DNA of 64,000 nt, taken from Polytrichum commune (taxonomy: Eukaryota > Streptophyta > Polytrichopsida > Polytrichales > Polytrichaceae). The translations under genes were made by a program, and so were the position numbers. Location: contig OX485806.1 of assembly GCA_950295325.1 (NCBI GenBank), forward strand, positions 33,294,001 to 33,358,000, given 5' to 3'. The notes under the pieces are model-generated. The model was not told where the DNA came from. It ran no database searches and saw only the letters and a program-made list of their open reading frames with translations. This document shows, in pieces, positions 1-11,819 of this stretch (position 1 is the stretch's first letter; each line of letters begins with the position of its first letter).

Positions 1-865
1 ATTAGCTTTTGGGATTTTTAAGTTGTTCAACTTTTCAATGGAGTGTTCGTGTATGGCTCCTCTTACACCTGCTGTGATGGTTATGAGGGGGTGGTCACTG
101 AGAGTTTCAAGATAGTGTTCTAACAATGTACAATACAATTTTATTTGCATGTAACAAAAATGTAATGTTGTCGTTCAATTATGGGTTAACGTCGATTTAT
201 GTCAAAATTTTAATATTTTGATTAATGATACAATTTACAAACAAAATGAAGTGTATTGTAAAAGAAAATTATGGCATAGATTATGTTTACCTACAAGGTC
301 TTGAAAAATACCTCAAAGTACCATTTTATCTATTGATAGGCTGCCAATTATTTAATAAATTTAGATACATAGCCCATCTTTAATTAACCCCCGACCGCAT
401 GTGGTTTACAAAAGTATATAGCTTGTGATCTTCCCATGAATAGGTGCCACCATAAGATCTAGGGTTTTGGGCCAAAAAGTCATAGTCAAAGTGTTTTTGC
501 CATTGTATTTGTTAGGTTTTGATGAATATACATTCTACCATACCATTTTACAACACCTGAAGTTATTACTATTGTCACACCATCGAGGATGATTCTCAAA
601 GTTGCAACCTCAAGCTTCAAACCACCTTAGAGCACGCATCAAATTTCGTGAAATGTATGGTAAATGAACATGTATTTGTGAATTTAGTAACACTCAATAA
701 AGAAATTTAGGCATCTCTACACTGATTATCCCAATTAGTGAGGGAGGGCTAGTAGTGCGTGTGGGAAATTGGTGAAGGCAATACTAAATTTCTATATGGT
801 ATGAAATTAGTGCTACCAAAAGTCCTAGGAAGCATTGTTCATCCCACACAATATATTGACAAGCA

Positions 866-897
<32 letters not shown>

Positions 898-931
898 AGT
901 CTCTCTCTCTCTCTATATATATATATATAAG

Positions 932-963
<32 letters not shown>

Positions 964-1240
964 AGTCTCTGTATATATATATATATAAAAGTCTCTATAA
1001 GTACCTTAGAGCATGCACTGATTTTCTTAAAATGTATAGTAAATGAACATGAACTCATGAATTTGGTATCACTCATGAAAAAAATTCAACCCTCATTAAT
1101 TTTGAGATTTTTTACAAAATAGTGAGTGTTTTGAGAATTAGTACCATATGGACTAGTTGGGATAATCGATTTAATCTTGAGAATTGGCAAAATAGTGCAT
1201 GTTTCCGGAATTAGGACCATGCGCACTAAATGGGGTAATC
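1..1240. other. Non-coding AT-rich stretch with a compound microsatellite
   Basis: No reading frame resembles a known protein. The visible structure is a compound simple repeat at about 871-990, where (GT)n, (AT)n and (CT)n tracts alternate three times. Short open frames across it are translations of the microsatellite and are not genes. Confidence 0.7.
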
Positions 1241-1246
1241 AGTGTA

Positions 1247-2060
1247 GGGCGCTTCACATAGGTCCCAAGTCTCAAGTCCCAATTCACTTGAGGTCAATGT
1301 GTGCAATCTCAGCTGTTGAGAGCATGGAAGTTGGGACTTACCACTTCACACACAAGACTGAGAGCCCATGACCATTGCACTTCAAGCACTCTCATTAATG
1401 GAAAAGGCGGAGCCGTCCATGTTCACTTCACACTACACTTGAGGGGACCAACGGAGTATGTCAATGCAACATGGATGTAAAGTCTACATGGATTCCCACA
1501 TGGCATCGAATAGATCATGTTTCATGATCACTTGGACTATTCTCAAGAACTACCTCTTGGAGGTAGGCCTAACACAAAACCGGGAGACTGCAATACTCCA
1601 AATGCTCACAACCGTTGGTTTATTCTATTTTATCATGTGTGAGGATCCGCATGAATAGAAATCCATTGAAATAGCATTTGGTTGAGGGCCCGGTCACATA
1701 TGACTTCGCACTACACTCGAGGATGTCTTGGGACAATCTTTGCACTCTCACAATTTCATGGTCACAGCTCTTGGCTCGTGTGTCTTTCCTATGTCCCAAA
1801 TATGACATGGATGCCTACATGACAACACTTTTTGGGGGTGAGGCTTGGGACTTGTGCTGAGAATCGGGTCAAGCTAACAGCTAGATCCAACTCTTAACAC
1901 AAGTCCCGCGAATATTTTTGCACAATATAACCAAGATCTGACTTTAATGATAATCAACCATACTCCAATGGTGTCTTGAGGCTCAAAAGCCAGGACTTTG
2001 CCTCCATGTTGGGACTTGCTAACACGAGTGGGGACCTTGGGACCCCATGTAAACCGGCCC
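1247..2060. mobile_element. Degenerate PIF/Harbinger-type MITE remnant with a nested second MITE
   Basis: The right end reads inward as GGGCCGGTTTACATGGGG and is followed by TAA. The left end, GGGCGCTTCACATAGGTCCC, is a weaker inverted match. A copy of another MITE family (1341-1783) lies inside. The sequence next to the right end, about 1995-2060, resembles part of the foldback arms at 19.2-20.1 kb. A 3-bp TAA flank and GGGCC-type termini are typical of PIF/Harbinger non-autonomous elements. The left boundary and the pairing of the two ends are uncertain. Confidence 0.4.
1341..1783 (+). mobile_element. MITE of the GGGCCACTTCACAC family, copy 1
   Basis: The left end (CCACTTCACACACAAGACTG) and right end (ending GGTCACAGCTCTTGGCTCGTGTG) are imperfect inverted repeats of each other. 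The interior aligns by eye with the copies at 6,967-7,466 (opposite orientation) and 22,703-23,535. The terminal GGG and TSD are eroded here. Confidence 0.55.
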
Positions 2061-2063
2061 TAA

Positions 2064-5063
2064 GATATACATTAGGCCCTCACTTTAGGCTACTACTACT
2101 ACTATGCCTACTATGGAGCCGTATGTAGTATCATGAGCTTTCGAGGAGGCGGCTGCATCCAACATTGGAATCTAGAGTATTGGGGATCCGTGCAAGATTC
2201 AAAGGCAAACTTGTCCTCATCAAGTACTCCTTATAATTTGTTATTGTGTTAATCATTTTTTGGGTGAGATATTTTGTGGGTGTTTGAAGTTCATTGTGCT
2301 TGTAGAAAAAAATAGTATGATTTATATCTACTTGGATAAGGTCTTGGCAAAAATATCCTTGTATGGGGGGCATGGGGGTAAGTAAACATCAATGTCTTTT
2401 ATTCTACATATCGGATGCCGAATTAGTTTGACGTAGAAAGTGAAATTTATGTGCGATTGAAGGTCCAAATTGGTTTCATGTAGTTGCTATCCACCCGCGT
2501 TTTAGATGAGGTTTATCAGGTCATGGACCAAATAAGAGTGAGAACGTCATTGGTAATTCTTAAAGGTCCAAAGTATTTTGGGAAAGTAAAATGGTGTAAA
2601 GATTAAAGCTTGAAGATCTTTTAGGGAACACAACCTCCAACTATTTTCATGAAATATTTCTCAATCTTGTTGAAAATGACTAAAGATTATTATTGACTGA
2701 AGTCATAATCTATGCATAGCTTACATCATATCTATAGTTCATGTCCTTGCTATGGGGTTCAAACAAAACAACAAACAACCCATGGTACTAGATCTCGAGG
2801 AAGAGTGGTTTGGTGTTCATAAGGATTAACGTCACACTAGTTTAAGGGATTCAATAATAATCAAAGGTTTTTTTTCTCCTTGAAATCTAGAATTTATAGC
2901 CATATTCTTTTTCTTGTCATTTATAAGCCTTTAGCATTCGCTAAAAGAACATTAATAGAATGTTAAAAGGGCTATTAGATGAGAATAGGAGGTGATTGTC
3001 AGGTGAAACAACTCTAACTACTTAGGGCATGAGCCTCAAGCAAAGCTACAAGAAAGTAGGGCAAGAGGTTGGTTAGAGAGAGAGAGAGACAGAGAAAGAG
3101 AGATGTAAAAGTTGTTGAAACAACAACAAGGGCTATAGCCAAGAGTTAGAAAAGTAGCCACTCCATCCCTAGTGATTGGGAGATTGGAAGAGTGAGCAAG
3201 TTAGCCATAAACTACTGAACAGTGCATGTGAAAAGATTGTTAGTTGGAATATTGCCATATAATCTTGATCTCATGTGAGAGGAGAAGATATTGCTCATTT
3301 TGATTATAGCATGTCTAATTTTTGAAGTTTCATTGATATCATTGTGCAAGTTTGTGTAATTGTATCACCGGACATGTGAGATTAGAGGAGAGGAAGGAAT
3401 TGTTGAGATGCAATAAGTGTCTTAAAGCAGAGTATGAATGCAGAGAGATATTCCAAGGTTTGAGACCTTGAGATAAAGAGAGAGGTAGAGCAAATGAGTA
3501 GTGCGATTGCTGAATAAATTGCAAGGAACATCTATGCGTACTTCAAACACCTATAGCCAAGATTGAGGGAAAAAAGATAATATGAGAGGAACAAGAGTAT
3601 ATTGCGTGAAGAGGGAAAAAAAATTAATATAGAGACACTCATTGAATGAATAACCTAGAGGGAGATAGACAATCAGTCCAAATGAAAATATGGATGAAGA
3701 AAGGAGACGTGATTGCTAGAGCTAGAACCAAATGAGCGCAATTGAGAGAGTCGTGCAACTATTAGGATTATTGTTAGGCTAAATTAGTATGAAGGAATCA
3801 TGATTACTTGTTGTCACATGATGTGTACAATGTGCTTATCTTTATGGTTGATTGGATAGCCTAGCCATAGTCTACAAATCTCATCTCAATTGACCATTTC
3901 CTTGATGGTGTGCAAGTACGGAAGTATTGTGGCAGTTTTCTTACCCTACAAGTGTTGGCCTTGGTCATTTCATGGAAATCAAATTATAAGTGAATTTTAA
4001 ATGTTTTCATCAATGCAATGTTATGTTGAATTGCAATTTAAAATGAAGTATTAAAGGAATGGATCGATGCAAAAACTCATGACAAAAGTCTTGAGTTGAT
4101 TATTGCATTCTAAAAAGGAAAGAGACCATTGAAAAGTTCCAAATACTATTGCCAAAAGTTGACGTAGAAGCTTGCAATAATGAACACATGTTTTGAATCA
4201 ATAAATTATTGGAAAATTTGAAATGAGACTATGCCAAAAAAATCACACAAGGCCCATTGGGGACAAAATCACAAGAGCTTGGCAGACCTGCCTAGGGTGC
4301 ACCCGGTGGAACCCAAATAAACCAACACAAGTAAAAAAACCTAAACATTACTACCTAAGCCCACTTTAAGCCCCCCAAATGCATGGTCCTAGTGTTGGCT
4401 TAGTGGTAGAGAAGTTCATTCCATGTGATTGGCAAATATGATAATGAATAGTTACTTAAATACAAGCTTAAGCGATCACAACATTGCTAAGCTCCAAGTA
4501 GCAAGTAACACTGAATAAAAATATTTCGTGTATAATTTAGGTAAACTATTACTACCTTAAGAGTTTGGGCACATATAAAGTGTTGAGTAATTCTTATACT
4601 TTTACATTTAATCTTTAGCATTTGCAATGTTCATTTTCATACGTTCAATTTCATTTAGAAAAATGTTAAACACAATGAATTTGACATTTATTGGAATATG
4701 ATCGCATTTGTGCTCTATGAAAATATGGATGTCAAGAATAAAAAAGAAAACCCAACATCAATATTATGATTGGCCTGAATTTGAGCCCATTGGCTCTCAT
4801 GTGCTCAAGAATCCTCTTGGTAAATGAGTAATTGCCATGTACGTGTGTGGTTTGATTTCTGGATGTCGCCTTTCAAAGAGAGCTCTCCTTACATGTATAA
4901 GGTATGTGGTTCTACAAAGGCAAACCCCACTCAACATATAATGCTCTTATTGGTGGATCAAATAAGGTGTTGGCTAAGTTGGTGAGCAATTACAAATTAT
5001 GTAAATTGTTGTTTCAACTGATGCAAATGTTATGATAAGTAAAGTTATGATGCAAATGTCATA
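2064..5063. other. Intergenic sequence without recognisable genes
   Basis: No coding frame resembles a known protein. Short simple-sequence runs occur, such as CTA triplets near 2,090 and a GA-rich run near 3,076. A GGCTTAGTGGTAGAG stretch near 4,398 resembles a tRNA A box but has no properly spaced B box. Confidence 0.6.
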
Positions 5064-5076
5064 TGCAAGTCAACAA

Positions 5077-5444
5077 AGGCACCACGGGCCTTGGCTTGGT
5101 GGTTAGGGCTCATGACCCCCAATGAGGAGGTTGTGGGTTCTATTCCCCATGCCGGCGTGGTGCTCACCACCTTAGTCCACCCAACTATGGTGGGGGGTCC
5201 TTGGACCTTGTTGTATGGGTACCTCAAAGCCCTTTGGGGGGATATCATGTCCGGTATCTTCAAGGCACTAGTGGCTAGCTAGGAACTTGTATAGTGTGTC
5301 ACTATAGTGTCCATCCTCGAAAGGGGAGAGTAGAATTTGTCCCAATGTCCCCTTGTCCACTGGGCATCGGGTCATTGGCATTACGAACGGACACTTTATT
5401 CACGCCGGCCCCTTGCTTGAAAGGGGTTGGAGTTTCTATCTATC
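5077..5444 (+). mobile_element. tRNA-derived SINE, full-length copy 1
   Basis: A 368-bp insertion is flanked by a perfect 13-bp TSD, TGCAAGTCAACAA (5,064-5,076 and 5,445-5,457). The head carries a pol III A-box-like TGGCTTGGTGGTTAG and, about 35 nt further on, a B-box-like GGTTCTATTCC, as in tRNA-headed SINEs. The 3' end has a small hairpin (CCCCTT, 6-nt loop, AAGGGG) followed by a short CTAT-repeat tail. Three more copies occur at 22,836, 31,216 and 32,760. Confidence 0.9.
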
Positions 5445-5734
5445 TGCAAGTCAACAAGAATAGCATCTTACCCTTTAAGTGATCATACAAACCCTTCCAA
5501 TTGTATTGACAATCAAACTTAGAGTGGTTGATATATAAATGTTGAGCACATAGTCCAATCTTGGTGTAAAATGTGTCTTTACAGTGACCATTCTTGATTT
5601 CAAGGTTTGTCATATTCGACTCAAATCCAAGTGTTCAATCAAGAAAAGTGACCACATAAACCCTATATACCTTTTATCCACTCCCATTGCACAAATTGAG
5701 CGCATCACAAGGTAGATGGGTCTTAAATGGTTAC

Positions 5735-6300
5735 TTTTTCAAACTAGCCCACTTCTCCTAGGATATAAAACACACGGTTTAATACGAGATGGTTAGCTAA
5801 CCCAAATCGAGGCCATAGCCGCTTTCTCATAAATTTTGGAGGTCAGTGAATGGGGACAACCGACTGCCAATTACAAATGAACTAGTTGAGTTTGAGAAAT
5901 AACCAATTGAAATTGAAGGCTTCAGGAAAAATATTGAACATTTTATAGGGATTTGTAGAATATACCCCAATTTAACAAAGAACGGCCGAAAGAGGTCAAC
6001 ATGTATTTGGAGATATTAGGATCTCAACCGATTACGCCCCAAAATCTCCCGGGACATTGTTGGAGGTCATATGAATATTTCAGTCATTATCAAAGTGAAG
6101 ATTTGTATGCTCATATAGGTCCCTCCAATTATGTTGACAATTGAACCTAGAAGGTTATCATATTCTGAGCACGTAACCCAATCTCGTTCAAGCACACGTG
6201 TTTTTTGTATCCGTTCTTGGAGCCATGCTTAACCACATATCATTGAAATATAGGTGTTTCATTCAAGATAAGTAAGTGAATCAGTTTCGTCTACCTTATA
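5735..6300 (+). repeat. Dispersed repeat family interrupted by a hAT-type MITE
   Basis: Sequence on both sides of the MITE at 5,844-6,059 matches one continuous stretch at about 15,024-15,350 and 45,000-45,400. Shared landmarks are the 'agcccacttctcctaggata' start, a 'gagatggttagc' motif and a 'tatgttga.tattgaaccta' block. No terminal repeats or coding sequence are visible, so its class is unknown. Confidence 0.6.
5844..6059 (-). mobile_element. hAT-type MITE with 8-bp TSD (216 bp)
   Basis: The ends CAGTGAATGGGGACAACC and, reading inward from the right, CAATGTCCCGGGAGATTTT form imperfect terminal inverted repeats. The flanks are a perfect 8-bp duplication, TTGGAGGT (5,836-5,843 and 6,060-6,067). 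It interrupts an older repeat whose related copy at about 45,000-45,290, inside a PHR-gene intron, has a single uninterrupted TTGGAGCT at the matching point. That is a paralogous empty site. An 8-bp TSD with CA-starting ends is typical of hAT. Confidence 0.85.
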
Positions 6301-6966
6301 ACCTATTATGAAAGGAATTTATGCCTTTGAAGTGTGAAAGAATTAAAAAAATGAGAGAATCGGCAAAGATCAAACAAGTTTTCTTGATACCATAATCAAA
6401 CTTAAAGGCCCATACACATTTGAAATCAACTGACAACAAACCTTTAGGGGCAAGTTTTTATCATGGATGGATGAATGGTATGCTTACATGCAACAATTCT
6501 TCCTCATTTGTGTATCATTAAGAGAGGAACTTTGGCCCGAAGGACTAGCGTGAATGAAGAGTCTGTTGGAGAGAATGCTACTTGTTTAGCATGATATCAT
6601 ACTCCTAAAGCCTTCATAATTTTGGAGCTTATATGAATATCTAAGTATTCTAGTTTCAAAGTGATTATTTTATTTTATTTTGTATTTATCTTAACAATTG
6701 ATAATATAAGTCCTCCCAATCACAACCTTATGAAATTCTCAAACTTGGGGACAAATACACCTATCTAAGTCACAAATATGTCTCTCAATCCATCATCCTT
6801 ACAATTACAATTCATGCAAGTAGTTTCACACATTGATTGGGTTCTCTATACTTGTAAGTGACATATTTAGAGATTGTCACGTTATTGACGATAATAAGAT
6901 GAGACACATTTGTAGGGACAGAATAAAGACTATCATAGTTTTGGGCATATCCACAACTTGTACTAA

Positions 6967-7466
6967 GGGCCACCTCACACTTGAGGCAAGAGCCGTGACC
7001 ATGTAATTGTGAGAGCCCAAAAGAAAGTGTCCAAAGGCCGTCCCAACACACCTCCAAAATCATGTAGTGTGGTCACGGACCCTCAAGTGTAGTGTGAAGT
7101 CATATGTGACTGGGCCCTCAACCAAATGCTATTTCAATGAATTTTTATTCGTGCAGATCCTCACGCATGATAAAATAGAATAAATCAACGGTTATGAGCA
7201 TTTGGAGTGCCATGGTTTCTCGGTTTTGTGTTAGGCCTACCTCCAAGAGGTGGGTTTTTGGGAAAAGTCCAAGTGACCATGAAACTTGATCCATTCGATG
7301 CCATGTAGGAATCCATGTAGACTTTACATCCATCTTGGCATTCACATACTCCATTGGTCCCTCAAGCGTAGTGGGAAGCGAACTTGGACCGGCTCCGCCT
7401 TTTCCACCAATGAGAGTGCTTGAAGTGTAATGGTCACGGGCTCTCGGTCTCGTGTGTGAAGTGCGG
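6967..7466 (-). mobile_element. MITE of the GGGCCACTTCACAC family, copy 2 (~500 bp, uninterrupted)
   Basis: It begins TAA|GGGCCACCTCACAC and ends ...GTCTCGTGTGTGAAGTGC, an imperfect terminal inverted repeat of about 35 bp. The interior is the reverse complement of the copies at 1,341 and 22,703. TAA next to GGGCC termini suggests PIF/Harbinger. The right TSD has merged into a (GT)n tract at about 7,466-7,480. Confidence 0.65.
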
Positions 7467-7479
7467 TGTGTGTGTGTAT

Positions 7480-9620
7480 GTACAATAGGAATCTCACAAT
7501 AAATTTGAAGTGTGGGCTACCCTTATTGGAGCAACACTTGGTCTACATCAAGAAGCCAAGCAAGTAAGAAAACACCCCCGGTTTGTGTTCATGGGATCTA
7601 TCATATGGGGTTCGGCAAAACCTTGTGCCTTAATATGTTTGTGCTCAATTGAATCAACGAGGGCCCCAATCCACTAGTAATCCGGGTCTCCAATTATAAT
7701 ATCATCACAATATCTACACAATATAAACATTTGGTCAATGGTCGTAGGGTTTAGGGCTTAAGGATTTCTCTATGATTTCTCCCACTCTCATGGAAGTTGT
7801 CATTTTGTATCTATCCTTAACTACTAACCATTAAGCAAAATATCGCTACATGAAAATTGAAATCAACTAAAATAGTTGAACTTAAACGTTGAGCTTATGG
7901 CTTTCAAGTCTTTAGTATCCCAATTTTGCCAATGGGAATTATGAGGGCAACATCGTTATTGTGTAGTATATATGCTCAATATGGGTATCAATGAGGGTAT
8001 TGTACAGTCTAATGTCATTTTGAACTCACTTTTATTTTGAAAGATTTTTATCTTTGTTGTGACACCAATTGGAAATATCTTGGTAATTGGTGTAACCTAT
8101 AAGAGGGCAAACTCAATAAGATGACACTATGGGAACAATCCCATGTGTTGGCACCCAAGGGTTTGGACTCTGCATACCATGTATGAATTAATGTGAATGT
8201 AAGAAGAGGTATTATTTGAGGTATTAGCATACACAATATACGTAACGGATAGATATTGTTTATTTCTAGTGTGTACATCTAAAAAGGCTATCAAGAAATA
8301 TGTGTTAAGCTAGATGTACAAAAGGGGAAAACCTTGATAATAGATGTGTCAGTTTCATCCGATTCATGTTTTCATCCAATGTTGCCATATGTTAATAATC
8401 CTCAATGACTACCATGTCCATTTGTGTTAGGGTCTATAGAGTGGGTTCTAGGTATTTACGAACTCGAGGTTCTTGGAGTGCTCATGGGCTCCCTTGAGCT
8501 TTGCTCTCCAAATTGTGGCTTAAGTTACTATACTTTCGTCTTTGTTTGTTTGATGCAATCATTGAGGGTGATAAAATGCTCAACGATTTTCATTATGGAA
8601 AGTAAGGATTTCATATGTAATAAAGGCGTACTTTAATTCATGATTTATATCTTGTATATGTAATAAAGGCATTTATTGCATTAGAGTGAAAAAAAAGATA
8701 ATATAAATACATGGGTCCACTTGCTAGCTTGCAGTTAGTACGTATACATGGATTTCTCTATAAACTTCTCTTATAAAGGGTTTAATGACAAAGTGACCCA
8801 CACACATCATTTAGATTTCCAATGAAGAGTCCACCCCTAGGGTTTGCATGGTTAGTGAAAACCACTCGAAGATTGGACCCCTCCTTCCATATGGAAGTGT
8901 GTGCTAATTTCCACCATAAAACAAATATTGGAGGACGATACAATTGTACGATTAAGTTGAAAAGAAGAACTTGATTGCATCTCTACTCTAGAACTAGAAA
9001 TTGATTTTTGTCTTAGCAGAAGTAGTATTGATTTGCATAACTTGTTAGTGTGCACCCAAAAATATTGTATTACACCAATTTGTTTTCGTTGTGGTGTGTT
9101 CTTATTTTTCAAAGCTTGCCCAAATTTTTTGTATATATTGGATATAGTTGAATTGTTCTAAAGTTTCAAACAATATATAAAGTTCAATAAACCAAGTCAT
9201 GCAATAGTTAAAATGGATAATGAGGACGATGACCGCACTCCAACTCCTACACGTTTGACAAAAATGAAAATCTAGCCCCCCTTCCCCCCCTTGGCATTGC
9301 ACATGGAAGTGCTCGACCAAGAATATACTATGCTTGGAGGCACTAGCAAAAGCTTTGTTGATATTGACGGACTTTATTTTGCTTGACCAAAATGGTTGGC
9401 ACATGGAAGTTTATCATGAGCCATTACTCAATGTAGTTTGAATTGACCACTCAAACTTGAAATTCTGGGGAGTTTTATACTTGGAGTTGACAAAACACCC
9501 ATCCAAAGCTCAAACTAGTGAGAGCTTGACCACTCAATCCCTCACTAGTTTGAGCAAGTGGCCGTTGCTCAGAATGGCAAGCATCAAACATTTTCTTTTG
9601 CTACAAATCACAATACTACC
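7480..9620. other. Intergenic sequence without recognisable genes
   Basis: AT-rich, with frequent stops in all frames and no protein or RNA family that I recognise. Confidence 0.6.
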
Positions 9621-9625
9621 CAAAC

Positions 9626-9833
9626 ATACAAGTACACTCATCTCTCATTCACCCAACAGAAAAACCATGAAAATAGCATGCAACCTAGAGGTTTTTCCTC
9701 TCTCATAAGTCAAATTGGCACCGAAATTAGCTTAAAAGACCCGGAATCGTTTCTCTCGAGGTCAGTTGAGGTGAATAGGCAACAAACCTATAAGAGGTCA
9801 AGTGTTAATGTTGGATGGATGTGAGGTACACTC
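9626..9833. mobile_element. Small inverted-terminal element of the CATCCAACAT family, copy 1
   Basis: The left end (AGTACACTCATCTCTCATTC, then ACCCAAC) and right end (...TGTTGGATGGATGTGAGGTACACTCG) are imperfect inverted repeats. The inner part ('gaggtca.ttgaggtgaatag.caacaaacctataagaggtcaag') recurs at 24.8, 25.3 and 37.0 kb. It is a non-coding MITE-like family of unassigned superfamily. Confidence 0.5.
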
Positions 9834-9839
9834 GTATAC

Positions 9840-10651
9840 AATGGCAATTCCCTTCCTCCTCTCCTCCTTCAAGCTTTATATATATATACAAAAGCTTCAC
9901 TAGCTACTAATAAGTGGAAGTTAATGTCTTGGTACGGCCCCAAAGATATGGCTTGCGGTGGACCCTTGGGATCTATGACTCCGAGCGCCAGACTTTGTTG
10001 GTACTTTAGGGTTTTTTTTAATAGGTGTTCACGGTTTTCGTGTAAGTGTGATTCTCTTTTTGGACTCAGAACTCCAATTGTTTAAATCGGAGCCTGGCCA
10101 CTTCCGCCAAAACTCTAGATTCTACAATCAAAGATTCCACAAGATCCTTGTAGATTCATTTTGGGGGGGGGGGGAGTGGGGTAAATTAATACTCCTTTAT
10201 CGGGGTTTGCTTGATGACCTCAAAGGGAATTAGAGATCGACTCTAGCTTGCCACCCTACCTATGTCATTCTTGGTCCCTCACTTTGCATGAAGATTTTTG
10301 TATGTTTCGAGAATATGGTGAAAGGCTCTTTATGATGCAAAAAAGGGCCAACTCCCTTTCAAACTTTTGCCACATGCCGTTATTAAAGGGGTTCACACCA
10401 ATGGTTTTGTGTTTATGAGTTCCAACATTGCTAATTGGTTTTATATATAGATAGATAGATAGTCGAATGGAGTGGTTGGTGGTTTGATTCCTGTTGTGAA
10501 ATCTTCTCCTACTTGACGGAAAAAATTAGGTAGGCAGGTAGGAAGCCAAGAGCCCACCCACTACAAGGTAGGCAGTAAACCCCGCCCTGGACGGAGAGGA
10601 TTTTTGAGCATGACAGGACCAACAAGCTCAAATTCACGTCGGATTCCCGAC

Positions 10652-10689
<38 letters not shown>

Positions 10690-11620
10690 ATGTCGACATT
10701 TGACATCATCTAATATTGGTGAAAATACCTACTTGGTATTTTCACATATACCATTGTAAAAGTCCATGGTAGAGCCTTTGTGTCCGTGGATATTTTAAAG
10801 ATATATTGTATACCATGTTCCAATGGGTATCAAATTCTAACTACTTTTGGATTTTAATATCCTTACCTTCCAATAAATCATGAACATAAAATATAAAAGA
10901 AAAATACACCTACACAACATAGGTTGAGACCTGCTTTGGGGGGGGGGGGATGTGTGGGTTAGCTTCCCCACAACCATTCATGTGCTCATCTTTGACATGG
11001 GCAATATACTTCAAGACCCCTTTGATTCATAGCATCGTTTGGGAATGCATGCATCACTACACCAACTCGAAGACGAAGCAACAACATGAGTTATTCAAAT
11101 CCTCTCTTCGTCATTCTTTGGATTTACCAAATTTTTGGGAGAAGTTTCAAGGTTGTGATTTTATACAAAGATAGCCCTAGAAGCTCTTTAATAGGAAGAC
11201 GAGTGTTCCAAAGCTCTTGAAAACCATGGACATATTAGTCCTTATAGGACCAAGAGGACTTTGAAAGAGGGAGGTGACTTGAGATGGAAGTCTTGATGGA
11301 TTGTATAGTCATTTCTCCCCGAAAAAACGATTTGTTGGAAACAACCGAAAGATAAACATGCATGCGGTTGGAAGTGGCATATATGTTTGTGTTGAGGAGA
11401 AAACCACGTTCCATAGTTGTACATTAATTCTTTAATAAACCATTAATGTGATAGATTAGATAACGTGTTTCTACATGGACAAACTATCAACTAAATCTCG
11501 TTTAATACATCAATGGGAAACAATAAGAGATATGATCGTAGGTGGTGATGACAACCAAATATGTCAGACGCATTTAAGCAACCTACGGCAAGTGGACATG
11601 GAGACAATCACCATTCCAAA
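9840..11620. other. Intergenic stretch with homopolymers and a GA microsatellite
   Basis: It contains poly(G) tracts near 10,163 and 10,938, a GATA run near 10,450 and a (GA)n run at about 10,657-10,687. No supported gene. Confidence 0.6.
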
Positions 11621-11641
11621 GCTCCAAGACGTTCGGTCGTC

Positions 11642-11784
11642 TTTTTTTTCTTTTTTTTTGAGACAGAAGGCCAACAGGCCAACGACAGAGCACATGAGGC
11701 AGTTGACCACCTGGCAAATTTTCCGTCAAGTAGAGAGGAGATTTCACAGCCGGGATGATGGTGGAGAGATACCCAAATCTCAAG
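11642..11784 (-). mobile_element. 143-bp poly(A) retroposon with 16-bp TSD
   Basis: The insertion is flanked by a perfect 16-bp duplication, AAGACGTTCGGTCGTC (11,626-11,641 and 11,785-11,800). On the minus strand it ends in an A-rich tail (plus strand: T7-C-T9 at 11,642-11,658). A long TSD plus a poly(A) tail indicates LINE-machinery retroposition. I see no pol III A/B boxes in the body, so it could be a poly(A) SINE, a 5'-truncated LINE end or a retroposed cellular RNA. Confidence 0.85.
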
Positions 11785-11819
11785 AAGACGTTCGGTCGTC
11801 AACGACAAGGTGATGAGCA

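Noticed and set aside
759-1076. Small frames rich in IYIY and LSLS
   Set aside because: They are produced by the compound AT/CT microsatellite.
4390-4435. tRNA gene or SINE head (GGCTTAGTGGTAGAG)
   Set aside because: The A-box-like motif lacks a B box at proper spacing and no cloverleaf can be drawn.
5091-5282. 63-codon frame repeated at 31,230
   Set aside because: Both are chance frames in copies of the same SINE. Repetition reflects the element and not a conserved protein.
11475-11813. 112-codon frame MDKLSTKSRL...
   Set aside because: It crosses the poly(A) retroposon and both TSDs, so the frame is accidental.
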